NCBI GenBank assembly: GCA_003484545.1
Contig: DNCF01000237.1
Location: 453-6,691 of the forward strand
Origin: Massilia sp.
GTDB lineage: Bacteria; Pseudomonadota; Gammaproteobacteria; Burkholderiales; Burkholderiaceae_D
Direction: 5' to 3'
DNA: 6,239 nucleotides
Part shown: piece after piece, positions 1 to 6,033 of the stretch
Layout of the letters: each line of letters opens with the position of its first letter
Numbering within the stretch: the first letter of the stretch is position 1
Made by a program: the position numbers and the translations under genes
Notes under the pieces: generated by a model
Database searches by the model: none
What the model was told of the DNA's origin: nothing
The model's input: the letters and a program-made list of their open reading frames with translations, nothing else

Positions 1-826
1 CGCCCCAGAGCAGGGCGATCAGGCCGGCCGCCGCCAGGTAGGGACCGAAGGGAATCGGGTTGTCGCGCCCGCGCTTGGCGAACACGATCAGGCCGATGCC
101 GACCAACGCGCCGACCACCGAGGACAGCAGGATGATGGTCGGCAGCATCGCCCAGCCGAGCCAGGCGCCCAGGGCGGCGAGCAGCTTGAAGTCGCCGTAG
201 CCCATGCCTTCCTTGCCGGTGACGAGCTTGAACAGCCAGTAAACGGCCCACAGCACCAGGTAGCCGGCCGCCGCGCCGATCACGGCATCCTGCAGCGGCA
301 CGAAGGTGCCGTTGATGTTGATGAGCAGGCCGGCCCACAGCAGCGGGTAGGTCAGGTCGTCCGGCAGCAGCTTGGTGTCGTAGTCGATGAAGGTCATCGC
401 GATCAGGAGGTAGGCGAACAGCAGCGTGCCCAGGCCGGCCAGGCCGGAACCGAAGGTCCAGACCAGCAGGCCGGAGATGAGCCCGGTGACCAGCTCGACG
501 ATCGGATAACGCGGGGAAATCGGCGCCTTGCACGAGCGGCACTTGCCTCCCAGGACCAGCCAGCTGACGACGGGGATGTTTTCCATGGCCGTGATCTGGT
601 GGCCGCAGTGCGGGCAGCTTGATCGGGGCACCATCAGGTTGTAGCGGTCGGTATGCGGCAGCTCCTTGCCGCTCTCGTGCGCCACGTAGTTGTCCGACTC
701 GCGCTGCATCATCTTTGGAATGCGGTGGATGACGACGTTCAGGAAACTGCCGATCAACAGGCCGAACAGGGCGGCGACGAGGGTGGGGCCGAGCGAGGCG
801 GGGGCGGCGAAGAGAAGAGTTTCCAA
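1..826 (-). CDS. pilD: Type IV prepilin leader peptidase / N-methyltransferase PilD (C-terminus cut by window edge)
   Basis: This is the inner-membrane aspartic protease that cleaves the leader peptide of type IV prepilins and type II secretion pseudopilins and methylates the new N-terminal residue. The minus-strand reading gives 275 codons before the window edge; the usual family length is about 280-290. Counted from the chosen start, the N-terminal part carries the GLLIGSFLNVVIHR signature (residues 22-35). The zinc-binding pairs CPHC (71-74) and CRSC (96-99) mark the DiS_P_DiS domain. The two catalytic aspartates fall in TFIDYDTKLLPDDLT (D148) and in the GMGYGDFKLL motif (D212, GxGD). Hydrophobic segments follow each other through to the cut end. 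There is no ATG in frame before the conserved region. An in-frame stop lies at 871-869, so the start must be non-ATG. I chose TTG at 826-824, preceded by GGAAG (838-834) with seven bases between; CTG at 862-860 is the alternative. The pilB and pilC genes that normally sit beside pilD are not visible upstream. Confidence 0.95.
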   Translation of the reverse strand, partial: METLLFAAPASLGPTLVAALFGLLIGSFLNVVIHRIPKMMQRESDNYVAHESGKELPHTDRYNLMVPRSSCPHCGHQITAMENIPVVSWLVLGGKCRSCKAPISPRYPIVELVTGLISGLLVWTFGSGLAGLGTLLFAYLLIAMTFIDYDTKLLPDDLTYPLLWAGLLININGTFVPLQDAVIGAAAGYLVLWAVYWLFKLVTGKEGMGYGDFKLLAALGAWLGWAMLPTIILLSSVVGALVGIGLIVFAKRGRDNPIPFGPYLAAAGLIALLWG

Positions 827-833
827 AAGCGGG

Positions 834-838
834 CTTCC
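834..838 (-). promoter_or_regulatory. Ribosome binding site deciding a TTG start for pilD
   Basis: On the minus strand, GGAAG lies seven bases before TTG (826-824). It is the best Shine-Dalgarno match compatible with a start upstream of the conserved PilD N-terminal segment. The other in-frame candidate, CTG at 862-860, has no suitable upstream site and would lie almost on the predicted transcription start. Confidence 0.45.
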
Positions 839-870
839 GATAGTAAGAGAATGGTTCTCCAGAACAACCT

Positions 871-898
871 ATTCTAGGGGTTTTCCGGGTTTCTTGAA
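871..898 (-). promoter_or_regulatory. Candidate pilD promoter
   Basis: Read on the minus strand, the -10 box TAGAAT (876-871) matches TATAAT at five of six positions. It is preceded after 16 bases by TTCAAG (898-893), a weak -35 with three of six matches. Transcription would begin near 864, giving a leader of roughly 40 bases before the TTG start. This is a consensus match only. Confidence 0.35.
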
Positions 899-941
899 AT
901 GCGTCGTTCTGCCATGAAGACCATTGGAAAATCTACGCGAG

Positions 942-972
942 ATCAAGCCTTGATTTGACGTGGCGATTTGAC
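942..972. repeat. Dyad ATCAAG-C-CTTGAT overlapping a GATTTGAC direct repeat
   Basis: A perfect 6+1+6 inverted repeat spans 942-954. An eight-base direct repeat, GATTTGAC, occurs at 952-959 and again at 965-972, so the copies are 13 bases apart. The second copy runs into the TTGACA at 968-973. The cluster sits between two divergent genes, where an operator for either promoter would be expected. No bound regulator can be named from the sequence. Confidence 0.4.
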
Positions 973-996
973 AACTGGATGAGTATTGGTTGCAAA
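968..996 (+). promoter_or_regulatory. Candidate promoter of the SIR2-STAND operon
   Basis: A perfect -35 hexamer TTGACA (968-973) is followed after 17 bases by TGCAAA (991-996), which matches the -10 consensus at only three positions. The DNA here is clearly more AT-rich than the surrounding genes. Just downstream, TTTAAT (1001-1006) matches the -10 consensus at five of six positions but has no -35 at normal spacing, so the exact start point is uncertain. The leader to the ATG at 1135 would be about 130 bases. Confidence 0.3.
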
Positions 997-1011
997 AATT
1001 TTTAATCAACC
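988..1011. repeat. AT-rich dyad GGTTG-N14-CAACC
   Basis: GGTTG (988-992) and CAACC (1007-1011) form an inverted repeat around AAAAATTTTT (994-1003), itself a ten-base palindrome. The position just downstream of the candidate promoter suits a repressor site or a nucleoid-protein (H-NS-like) site. It could also be a chance pairing in AT-rich DNA. Confidence 0.3.
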
Positions 1012-1038
1012 TGCATAGGGGACGCGTAGTATTGACAG

Positions 1039-1070
1039 GCCAGCCTTGCGGCCACTTCGGACTGGCTGGC
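1039..1070 (+). promoter_or_regulatory. Possible hairpin in the operon leader
   Basis: GCCAGCC (1039-1045) pairs perfectly with GGCTGGC (1064-1070) across an 18-base loop. It lies in the presumed untranslated leader, 65 bases before the first start codon. No U-tract follows, so it is not a terminator in its own right. A role in leader structure or translation is conceivable. Confidence 0.25.
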
Positions 1071-1134
1071 GCGTTGTCGTTGTGACGAAGTCCGTTCGAT
1101 TGCGGTACGTGTTTTCAAGCACCCGGGAGGCGGC

Positions 1135-4083
1135 ATGGCGACTCAAGACGAAATCGACCCTGTCCTGGTGGAGCGCTTCGCGCACGGCAACGGCACCATT
1201 TTTGTCGGCGCCGGCATTTCGCTCGGCGCCCGCCTGCCATCCTGGAGCAAGCTGATGGCGCCTTTGCGGGCCGACCTCGGATCCGCCGTCAACCCCAACA
1301 CCAGCTATCTCGATGTCGCCGAGCTGTACGAGGTCAAGCACAGCCGGTCGGTACTGGTTCAATACCTGAAGGAACGCCTTGGCGACGTCCGCTTCCAGTT
1401 GACCAGGACCCATGAACTGATCGTCGGCCTGCCGGTCCAGCGCATCTACACGACCAATTTCGACACCCTGCTCGAACAGGCCTCGCAGAAGCGGCAGATC
1501 AACCGCAACGTCATCTTCAACGCCTCCCAGGTCGGCTTTTCCGACACCTCGACACTCTCGATCGTGAAGTTGCACGGCGACCTCAGCGATCCTGAATCGA
1601 TCGTCATCAGCGCGCGCGACTTCTACAGCTATTTCGGCAGGAACCCGGCGGTGGCCGACCTGTTGAAAGTGGAGCTGCAGACCCATACCGTCCTGTTCCT
1701 GGGCTACAGTTTCAGCGATCCGAACCTGGGCATGATTCTCGGCAACGCGGCGAACCAGTCCGGGTCGGTGCGTCCGCTGCTCTACAGCCTGCAGCTCAAA
1801 CCCAGCGAACTGAGCGTGCGCGCCATGAATGCGCGCGGCGTGAAAGTGATCGCGCTCGATGTCGACGCGGGCACGGCGGATGCCGATTCCGCCGTCGAGG
1901 ACTGGCTGCGGCGCTTCCGCCAGAGCCTGATCTCGTTCGAGCGCAGGAAGCACAGTTTCCCGGCTGGCGCGGCAAGCGAGCGCGAGCGTTCGCTGCCGGC
2001 CTACCGCAAGCATGCGGTGCGCCGCAATGGCATGCTCGAGCGGATCAAGACCGGGCTGTCGTCGGATTTCCGGGTCGTCATGGTGAAGGGCGCGGCGGGC
2101 ATCGGCAAGACCCAGCTGGTGGCGGAGGCCGTGGCCGACTGCGTCCATCCGCCGGGCACCTACATGCTCGACGATGCCTTCGAACAGATCATCTGGATCC
2201 GCAGCACGGTCGACGCGGGGCCGGTCGGACACAGCCTGGAGCGGATTTTCGAAACCATCGCCGCCGGCGCGGACACGTCCCTCTACAACCTGCCCGACCG
2301 CGAACTGCGCAACAAGAAGAACCAGTCGCGCATCAATGCGCTGCTGCAGGAGCGCCGGCTCCTGATCGTGATCGAGGACTTCGAGGATCCGGCCGGCGTT
2401 CCCGGTTGTCCCTACCAGGTCGCCGGCAAGGCCGCCGGAGCGGCCACGCAGCGCCGGCCGGCCGAGGATTTCAGGGAAATCCGGGCCTGGCTGGAAAACG
2501 CCGGACCGTATGCCAACCCGAAGAGCCGCATTGTCGTCATCTCGCGCAGCGCCATCGTTGCCGGCTTCGTCGTCGAGGTATGCCGGCTGGACGAGGACGA
2601 GGCCCAGGAACTGCTGCGCGAACAGGCGCGCAGCCTGCTCCTCAGGCGCCATTGTCCGGAATTCGGCGAACAGTCGGCCAAGGAGCTGCTCAGGATCGCC
2701 GGCGGCAATCCGCAGGCGGTGAAGTGGGCGCTGTGCCTGTGCAACCGCGAGGGCGGGCACAAGCAGCTCGACCGCCTCGCCAGCCTGGCGGGTGAGGAAA
2801 GCGACGTCGTCTTCGACGCCCTCGTGGGCGAGATCATGCGCGCGCTCGACGCGGCGGGCCGGGAGGTGGTCATCGCCATGATGGTGTTCCCGAGCGAGGA
2901 ATGGATCGCGGCGGAGCTGCTCCAGGCGGCCCTGAGCCGGCAGGTGCAGGGAAGCGGAGGGCGCAATGCGACGAGAAAGACCATGCTGGGATGCGTCAGG
3001 TTCGGCATGCTGGAGTACGACGCCTGCAAGGATGCCTACCTGATGCACCGTACCACCAGGGAAGTGCTGCAGCGTGGTGGCGTGACCGCCTTCGAACTGG
3101 ACCAGGTGAAAACGCGCCTCGCGGCCTACCTGCTGCGCTTCCTGAAGAACGTGATCCGCAATCCCGACGTTCCCGAGGTGTACTGGAACGCGCTGGTCAG
3201 GGATGAAATGAGCAAGGTCGACCCCTGGTGGCCGACGATCGACGCCCTGGTTCGCTGGAGCGGCGAGTGCCGGCGTGCGGCGCGCTTCGCGCTGCTCCTC
3301 GTGCATTACATGGACAGCCGCTTCCTGAACAGCCAGCGCCTGGCCTGCATCGAGAGCGCGCTGCAGGCGAAAGCGCCCCTGAAGAGGCGCACGCGTGCGC
3401 TGCTGCACATCGACGCGCTGGCATGGACCTTCATCGAGGAAAACCGTCAGGCGGAAGCCAGGGCCCAGCTCGAGGAAGGCGAGAAGCTGCTCGAGAAAGA
3501 GGGTGACGAGGACCTGCACGCGCTGGCGGAAGCCTGGCGCGCACGCCTCGACATCGTCGACAGGCGAATCGGCGAGGCGCACCGCCACATCGCCGAAGCC
3601 ATGGCGTATGCAAGGAAGCCCTTCTGCAAGGAACGGCCCTGGATCCTGGCGCGCGTGGAGATGATGGCCGGGGATGTCGCACTCATGGGCGGCAATGCGG
3701 AATCGGCGCGCGACCATTACCTCGCATCGGCCGGGCATGCCGACTTGTACGGCGGCGAAGGGGACGGCTACCAGACCAACCCGCGCATCGGACTTGCCTT
3801 GATGGAGATCCTCGACAAGGAGAAGCAGCCCGACAAGGAATCCATGAAAAGCGCCAGGCGTATCTTCGAGAAACTGGTCGAGAACAGCGATGTCGCCACC
3901 GGCCGCCTGTATGGCCAGTATGGCCTGGCCCTGATCGCGGCGCGCGAGAACGCCTCGCGCGAGGCCATCCGCCAGCTCGAGCAGATCATGCGCGAGATCC
4001 GCCGCCGCAGCAGCGGCAACGTGCTGCTCGGCCTGGCGGAGAAAAGCTACCAGCAGATTCTCGACGCCAGCCATGGCGGCTAG
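1135..4083 (+). CDS. SIR2-STAND-TPR protein, predicted NADase antiphage sentinel (Avs5-like architecture)
   Basis: A 982-residue, predicted soluble protein with three parts. Residues about 8-265 form a SIR2-like domain: GAGIS (25-29, nucleotide binding), TTNFD (106-110), KLHGDL (145-150, likely catalytic His148) and LGYSFSDPNLG (189-199). All key positions are intact, so NAD+ hydrolysis is expected. Residues about 295-650 form a STAND NTPase: Walker A GAAGIGKT (319-326), Walker B LLIVIEDFED (409-418), an NB-ARC-like arginine motif SRIVVISR (464-471), a GLPL-like GNPQAVKWAL (524-533) and an MHD-like YLMHRTTREVL (635-645) ending the winged-helix part. Residues about 740-975 are Ala/Leu/Glu-rich helical hairpins of TPR style, the likely sensor. 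No membrane segment or signal peptide is seen. GGGAGG (1125-1130) lies four bases before the ATG, and the SIR2 fold begins soon after, which supports this start. By analogy with Avs5 and DSR proteins, ligand binding would drive assembly and NAD+ depletion. It heads a three-gene operon. The domain calls are firm; the defence role is inferred. Confidence 0.88.
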   Translation: MATQDEIDPVLVERFAHGNGTIFVGAGISLGARLPSWSKLMAPLRADLGSAVNPNTSYLDVAELYEVKHSRSVLVQYLKERLGDVRFQLTRTHELIVGLPVQRIYTTNFDTLLEQASQKRQINRNVIFNASQVGFSDTSTLSIVKLHGDLSDPESIVISARDFYSYFGRNPAVADLLKVELQTHTVLFLGYSFSDPNLGMILGNAANQSGSVRPLLYSLQLKPSELSVRAMNARGVKVIALDVDAGTADADSAVEDWLRRFRQSLISFERRKHSFPAGAASERERSLPAYRKHAVRRNGMLERIKTGLSSDFRVVMVKGAAGIGKTQLVAEAVADCVHPPGTYMLDDAFEQIIWIRSTVDAGPVGHSLERIFETIAAGADTSLYNLPDRELRNKKNQSRINALLQERRLLIVIEDFEDPAGVPGCPYQVAGKAAGAATQRRPAEDFREIRAWLENAGPYANPKSRIVVISRSAIVAGFVVEVCRLDEDEAQELLREQARSLLLRRHCPEFGEQSAKELLRIAGGNPQAVKWALCLCNREGGHKQLDRLASLAGEESDVVFDALVGEIMRALDAAGREVVIAMMVFPSEEWIAAELLQAALSRQVQGSGGRNATRKTMLGCVRFGMLEYDACKDAYLMHRTTREVLQRGGVTAFELDQVKTRLAAYLLRFLKNVIRNPDVPEVYWNALVRDEMSKVDPWWPTIDALVRWSGECRRAARFALLLVHYMDSRFLNSQRLACIESALQAKAPLKRRTRALLHIDALAWTFIEENRQAEARAQLEEGEKLLEKEGDEDLHALAEAWRARLDIVDRRIGEAHRHIAEAMAYARKPFCKERPWILARVEMMAGDVALMGGNAESARDHYLASAGHADLYGGEGDGYQTNPRIGLALMEILDKEKQPDKESMKSARRIFEKLVENSDVATGRLYGQYGLALIAARENASREAIRQLEQIMREIRRRSSGNVLLGLAEKSYQQILDASHGG

Positions 4084-4132
4084 AGATCCCTGCATCAGCT
4101 CCTCGTAGCGGTCCACGCACACGGAGGCGATC

Positions 4133-5128
4133 ATGTTCGATTCCGCAATCCTCGACACCGCCATCGGCGTCATCTTCGTGCTGATCCTGTTCAGCACCGT
4201 CTGCGCCGCCGTGCGCGAATCGATCGAAAGCATCCTCAAGACGCGCGCGTCCTACCTCGAGTACGGCATCCGCGAGCTGCTGGCCGACAAGGGCGCCGGC
4301 GGCCTGGTCGAGAAGCTCTATACCCATCCCCTGGTTGCCGGATTGTTCGCCGGCGACTACTGGCCGCCCACATCCGGCACCCGTTCGGTGTCCGACTGGA
4401 AGCGCCGCAACCTGCCTTCGTATATCCCGGCCAGGAACTTCGCGACGGCACTGATCGACCTCGCCGCACGGGGGCAGGTCGGCGCGCCCCCGCCAGCCGG
4501 GCCGCCCGGCAAGATCGACCTGGACGCGATCAGGAAGACGGTGTCGACCCTCCAGAACGACAGGGTGGAGCGCGTGCTGCTCAATGCGATCGACCTGGCC
4601 GAGGGCGACATCAACCAGGCCGTGGCGAACCTCGCCGCCTGGTTCGACAGCGGCATGGACCGCGTGTCCGGCTGGTACAAGCGGCTGAGCTCTCGGATCA
4701 TCTTCGTCCTGGCCCTGGTGCTGGCGCTGATCCTGAACATCGACCTGCTCAGGATCAGCCGCGAGCTGTACGGCAATGACGAGCAGCGCGCAATGCTGGT
4801 CGCGTACGCGCAGAGCAGCGTGGCCGACCCGGAATTCGTCAAGAAGCGCCAGCAGGCCTTCCAGCACTTGCAGGACAAGGAATTTCCGGTCGGCTGGGAC
4901 CAGGCCCAGCTCGACCGGCTGGCGCGGGTGACCGGACAGGCCGGCGACTACGCGCCAGGTACTTTCGTGGACATGCTGGTATGGATCGTGGGTTTCCTGT
5001 TCACGGCCTTTGCCGCAACCCTGGGCGCCCCCTTCTGGTTCGACGTCCTGAACAAGGTGATGGTCATCCGCGCAACGGTCAAGCCGCACGAAAAGAGCAA
5101 GGAAGAGCGTTCCCAGGACAACCACTGA
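4133..5128 (+). CDS. Three-pass membrane protein of unknown function, second gene of the SIR2-STAND operon
   Basis: I recognise no enzymatic domain in this 331-residue protein. Hydrophobic segments lie at about 9-27, 188-206 and 278-300. Positive charges follow the first segment (VRESIESILKTR), precede the second (WYKRLSSR) and follow the third (NKVMVIRATVK). The positive-inside rule then places residues 28-187 in the cytoplasm, about 207-277 in the periplasm and the charged tail inside. A proline/glycine-rich linker (APPPAGPPGK, 118-127) splits the cytoplasmic part. Two stretches look conserved in style: WFDSGMDRVSGWYKR (170-184) just before the second segment and GAPFWFDVLNKVMVIR (298-313) after the third. 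They recall uncharacterised bacterial membrane proteins I have seen in general terms but cannot name. GGAGG (4123-4127), five bases before the ATG, supports the start. Placed between a sensor and a wall hydrolase, it could be a pore-forming effector, a holin-like export route or a membrane anchor. None of these is demonstrated. Confidence 0.8.
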   Translation: MFDSAILDTAIGVIFVLILFSTVCAAVRESIESILKTRASYLEYGIRELLADKGAGGLVEKLYTHPLVAGLFAGDYWPPTSGTRSVSDWKRRNLPSYIPARNFATALIDLAARGQVGAPPPAGPPGKIDLDAIRKTVSTLQNDRVERVLLNAIDLAEGDINQAVANLAAWFDSGMDRVSGWYKRLSSRIIFVLALVLALILNIDLLRISRELYGNDEQRAMLVAYAQSSVADPEFVKKRQQAFQHLQDKEFPVGWDQAQLDRLARVTGQAGDYAPGTFVDMLVWIVGFLFTAFAATLGAPFWFDVLNKVMVIRATVKPHEKSKEERSQDNH

Positions 5129-5183
5129 GACGACAGTGACGGCCGGGGAATGAATACGAGGGGATCGATCGAGGGAGACGGAA

Positions 5184-5888
5184 ATGGGACATCCTGATGT
5201 GGCGAAAATCCAGCAGGCGCTGGTCAATGCCGGGTTCTTCCCGGGCGTCGTGGACGGCGTCTGGGGCAGGCGCACCATCGACGCGGTGCGCGAGTTCCAG
5301 GAGAGCGAAGGGCTGCTGGTGGACGGTATCGTCGGACCACGGACGATGTCCCGGCTGTTCCGCGGCGACCTGCCGCGCCTGAGCGCGCCCCTGTTGCCGT
5401 GGATGGCGCAGGCCCAGGGCCTGCTCGGCACCAGGGAGGGCAGGGGCGCGGTCAACAATCCCGTCATCCTGGACTGGGCGGATGACCTCGACCTGCACTA
5501 TCCGGGCGATAACATCGCCTGGTGCGGCCTGTTCGTGGCGCACTGCATGGGCGCTGCCATGCCGGAGGAGATCCTGCCGAACAATCCGCTCGGCGCCCGC
5601 GAATGGATGAAGTTCGGCGATCCCACGTCGCCGCGCTACGGCGCCGTCATGGTGTTCTGGCGCGAGAAGCGGGAGGGCTGGAAGGGCCACGTGGGCTTCT
5701 ACACCGGCGAGTCGAGCGATGCCTACCGTATCCTCGGCGGCAACCAGAGCGACAGCGTCTCCCAGGCCTGGATCGCCAAGGAGCGCCTGCTGAAAGCCCG
5801 CTGGCCGCGCACCGCGGTCTCGCTCGGCGGCGGGGCGGCGATCGTCGAGCTCGAACGGACCGGGGAGCTGTCGACCGCGGAGGCCTGA
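5184..5888 (+). CDS. Peptidoglycan-binding domain plus Cys/His cell-wall amidase (TIGR02594/CHAP-like), no signal peptide
   Basis: The first 60 or so residues are a PG_binding_1 domain: VAKIQQALVNAGFFPG, then DGVWGRRTIDAVREFQ and DGIVGPRTMSRLF, which contain the repeated D-G-x-x-G-x-x-T signature. Residues about 70-208 resemble the TIGR02594 family, a papain-like NlpC/P60 or CHAP-related fold. The likely nucleophile is C114 in AWCGLFVAHC, followed by H169 in GWKGHVGFYTG and N187 in LGGNQSD. All three are intact, so peptidoglycan amidase or endopeptidase activity is plausible. The protein starts directly with the binding domain and has neither a signal peptide nor a membrane segment, as in many phage endolysins. 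A short tail (211-234) has no recognisable motif. GAGGGAG (5171-5177) lies six bases before the ATG. It closes the operon, so the neighbouring membrane protein may provide its way out of the cytoplasm. An old prophage endolysin or a secreted toxin are alternatives. Confidence 0.85.
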   Translation: MGHPDVAKIQQALVNAGFFPGVVDGVWGRRTIDAVREFQESEGLLVDGIVGPRTMSRLFRGDLPRLSAPLLPWMAQAQGLLGTREGRGAVNNPVILDWADDLDLHYPGDNIAWCGLFVAHCMGAAMPEEILPNNPLGAREWMKFGDPTSPRYGAVMVFWREKREGWKGHVGFYTGESSDAYRILGGNQSDSVSQAWIAKERLLKARWPRTAVSLGGGAAIVELERTGELSTAEA

Positions 5889-5949
5889 GTCTTCCGCTGC
5901 GGATCATCGTGCCGGTGGTGGCGCTTTCCGGTGGCGGCGCTCAGCGGCG

Positions 5950-5977
5950 GCGTGCGGCAAGCGCCGGCGCCGCACGC
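5950..5977 (+). terminator. Strong GC hairpin after the operon, possible terminator
   Basis: GCGTGCGGC (5950-5958) pairs perfectly with GCCGCACGC (5969-5977) over a ten-base loop. It begins 61 bases after the stop codon of the amidase gene. No T-tract follows, so it is not a canonical intrinsic terminator. It could act as a 3'-end stabilising hairpin or a Rho-assisted stop. Confidence 0.35.
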
Positions 5978-5987
5978 GCATGCGCGT
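5974..5987. repeat. 14-base perfect palindrome ACGCGCATGCGCGT
   Basis: This exact palindrome overlaps the right arm of the preceding hairpin and ends five bases before the TATAGAAT box upstream of the aminotransferase gene. It sits where a -35 element or repressor operator would be. GC-rich genomes produce alternating CG palindromes fairly often, so the regulatory reading is weak. Confidence 0.4.
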
Positions 5988-5992
5988 CGCCC

Positions 5993-6000
5993 TATAGAAT
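5993..6000 (+). promoter_or_regulatory. Candidate -10 region for the aminotransferase gene
   Basis: TATAGAAT stands out in very GC-rich DNA and contains TAGAAT, five of six matches to the -10 consensus. No -35 hexamer is visible at 16-18 bases upstream, so activation by a regulator would be needed if this is a sigma-70 promoter. The resulting leader would be about 27 bases long. Confidence 0.4.
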
Positions 6001-6033
6001 GGTCGGGGCACAGTACATCACCGGAACACCGAC

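Larger units (their letters stand above)
1135..5888 (+). other. Predicted three-gene accessory operon: SIR2-STAND, membrane protein, cell-wall amidase
   Basis: Three same-strand genes are separated by 49 and 55 bases, with no recognisable terminator or promoter in either gap. Each has a purine-rich Shine-Dalgarno sequence: GGGAGG, GGAGG and GAGGGAG. The unit lies between a leftward pilD and a rightward aminotransferase gene, both typical chromosomal genes. This suggests co-transcription and a joint function. No mobility gene or flanking repeat is visible inside the window. Confidence 0.6.

Noticed and set aside
653..917. Two short plus-strand frames of 74-75 codons
   Set aside because: They lie mostly antisense to the well-supported pilD gene and show no protein-like features or ribosome site.
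1032..1037. Second perfect TTGACA as a -35 box nearer to the operon
   Set aside because: At 16-18 bases downstream the sequence is GC-rich with no -10-like hexamer.
827..1134. tRNA gene, attachment site or CRISPR array in the intergenic region
   Set aside because: I see no cloverleaf-like sequence, no matching repeat at the other end of the operon and no regularly spaced repeats beyond the two eight-base copies.
1006..4239. Open reading frame of 1077 codons on the minus strand, antisense to the SIR2-STAND gene
   Set aside because: Its translation is rich in Arg, His, Ala, Gln and Asp with no recognisable motif, while the plus strand shows a complete set of SIR2 and STAND motifs. Long antisense frames are common opposite GC-rich genes.
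5150..5197. 15-residue mini-ORF overlapping the start of the amidase gene, a possible leader or coupling peptide
   Set aside because: The purine stretch before its ATG is only about one base away, too close to work well, while the amidase start has a better Shine-Dalgarno sequence of its own.
3986..5467. 493-codon minus-strand frame, with a further 203-codon one at 5079-5690
   Set aside because: Both lie opposite the membrane protein and amidase genes, cross intergenic gaps and have low-complexity Arg/His/Gln/Asp-rich translations without domains.
5184..5888. Amidase gene as the endolysin of a prophage remnant
   Set aside because: No other phage gene, integrase or spanin-like frame is visible nearby, and the spacing fits the upstream genes. 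It remains an alternative origin for the gene, not for the locus.
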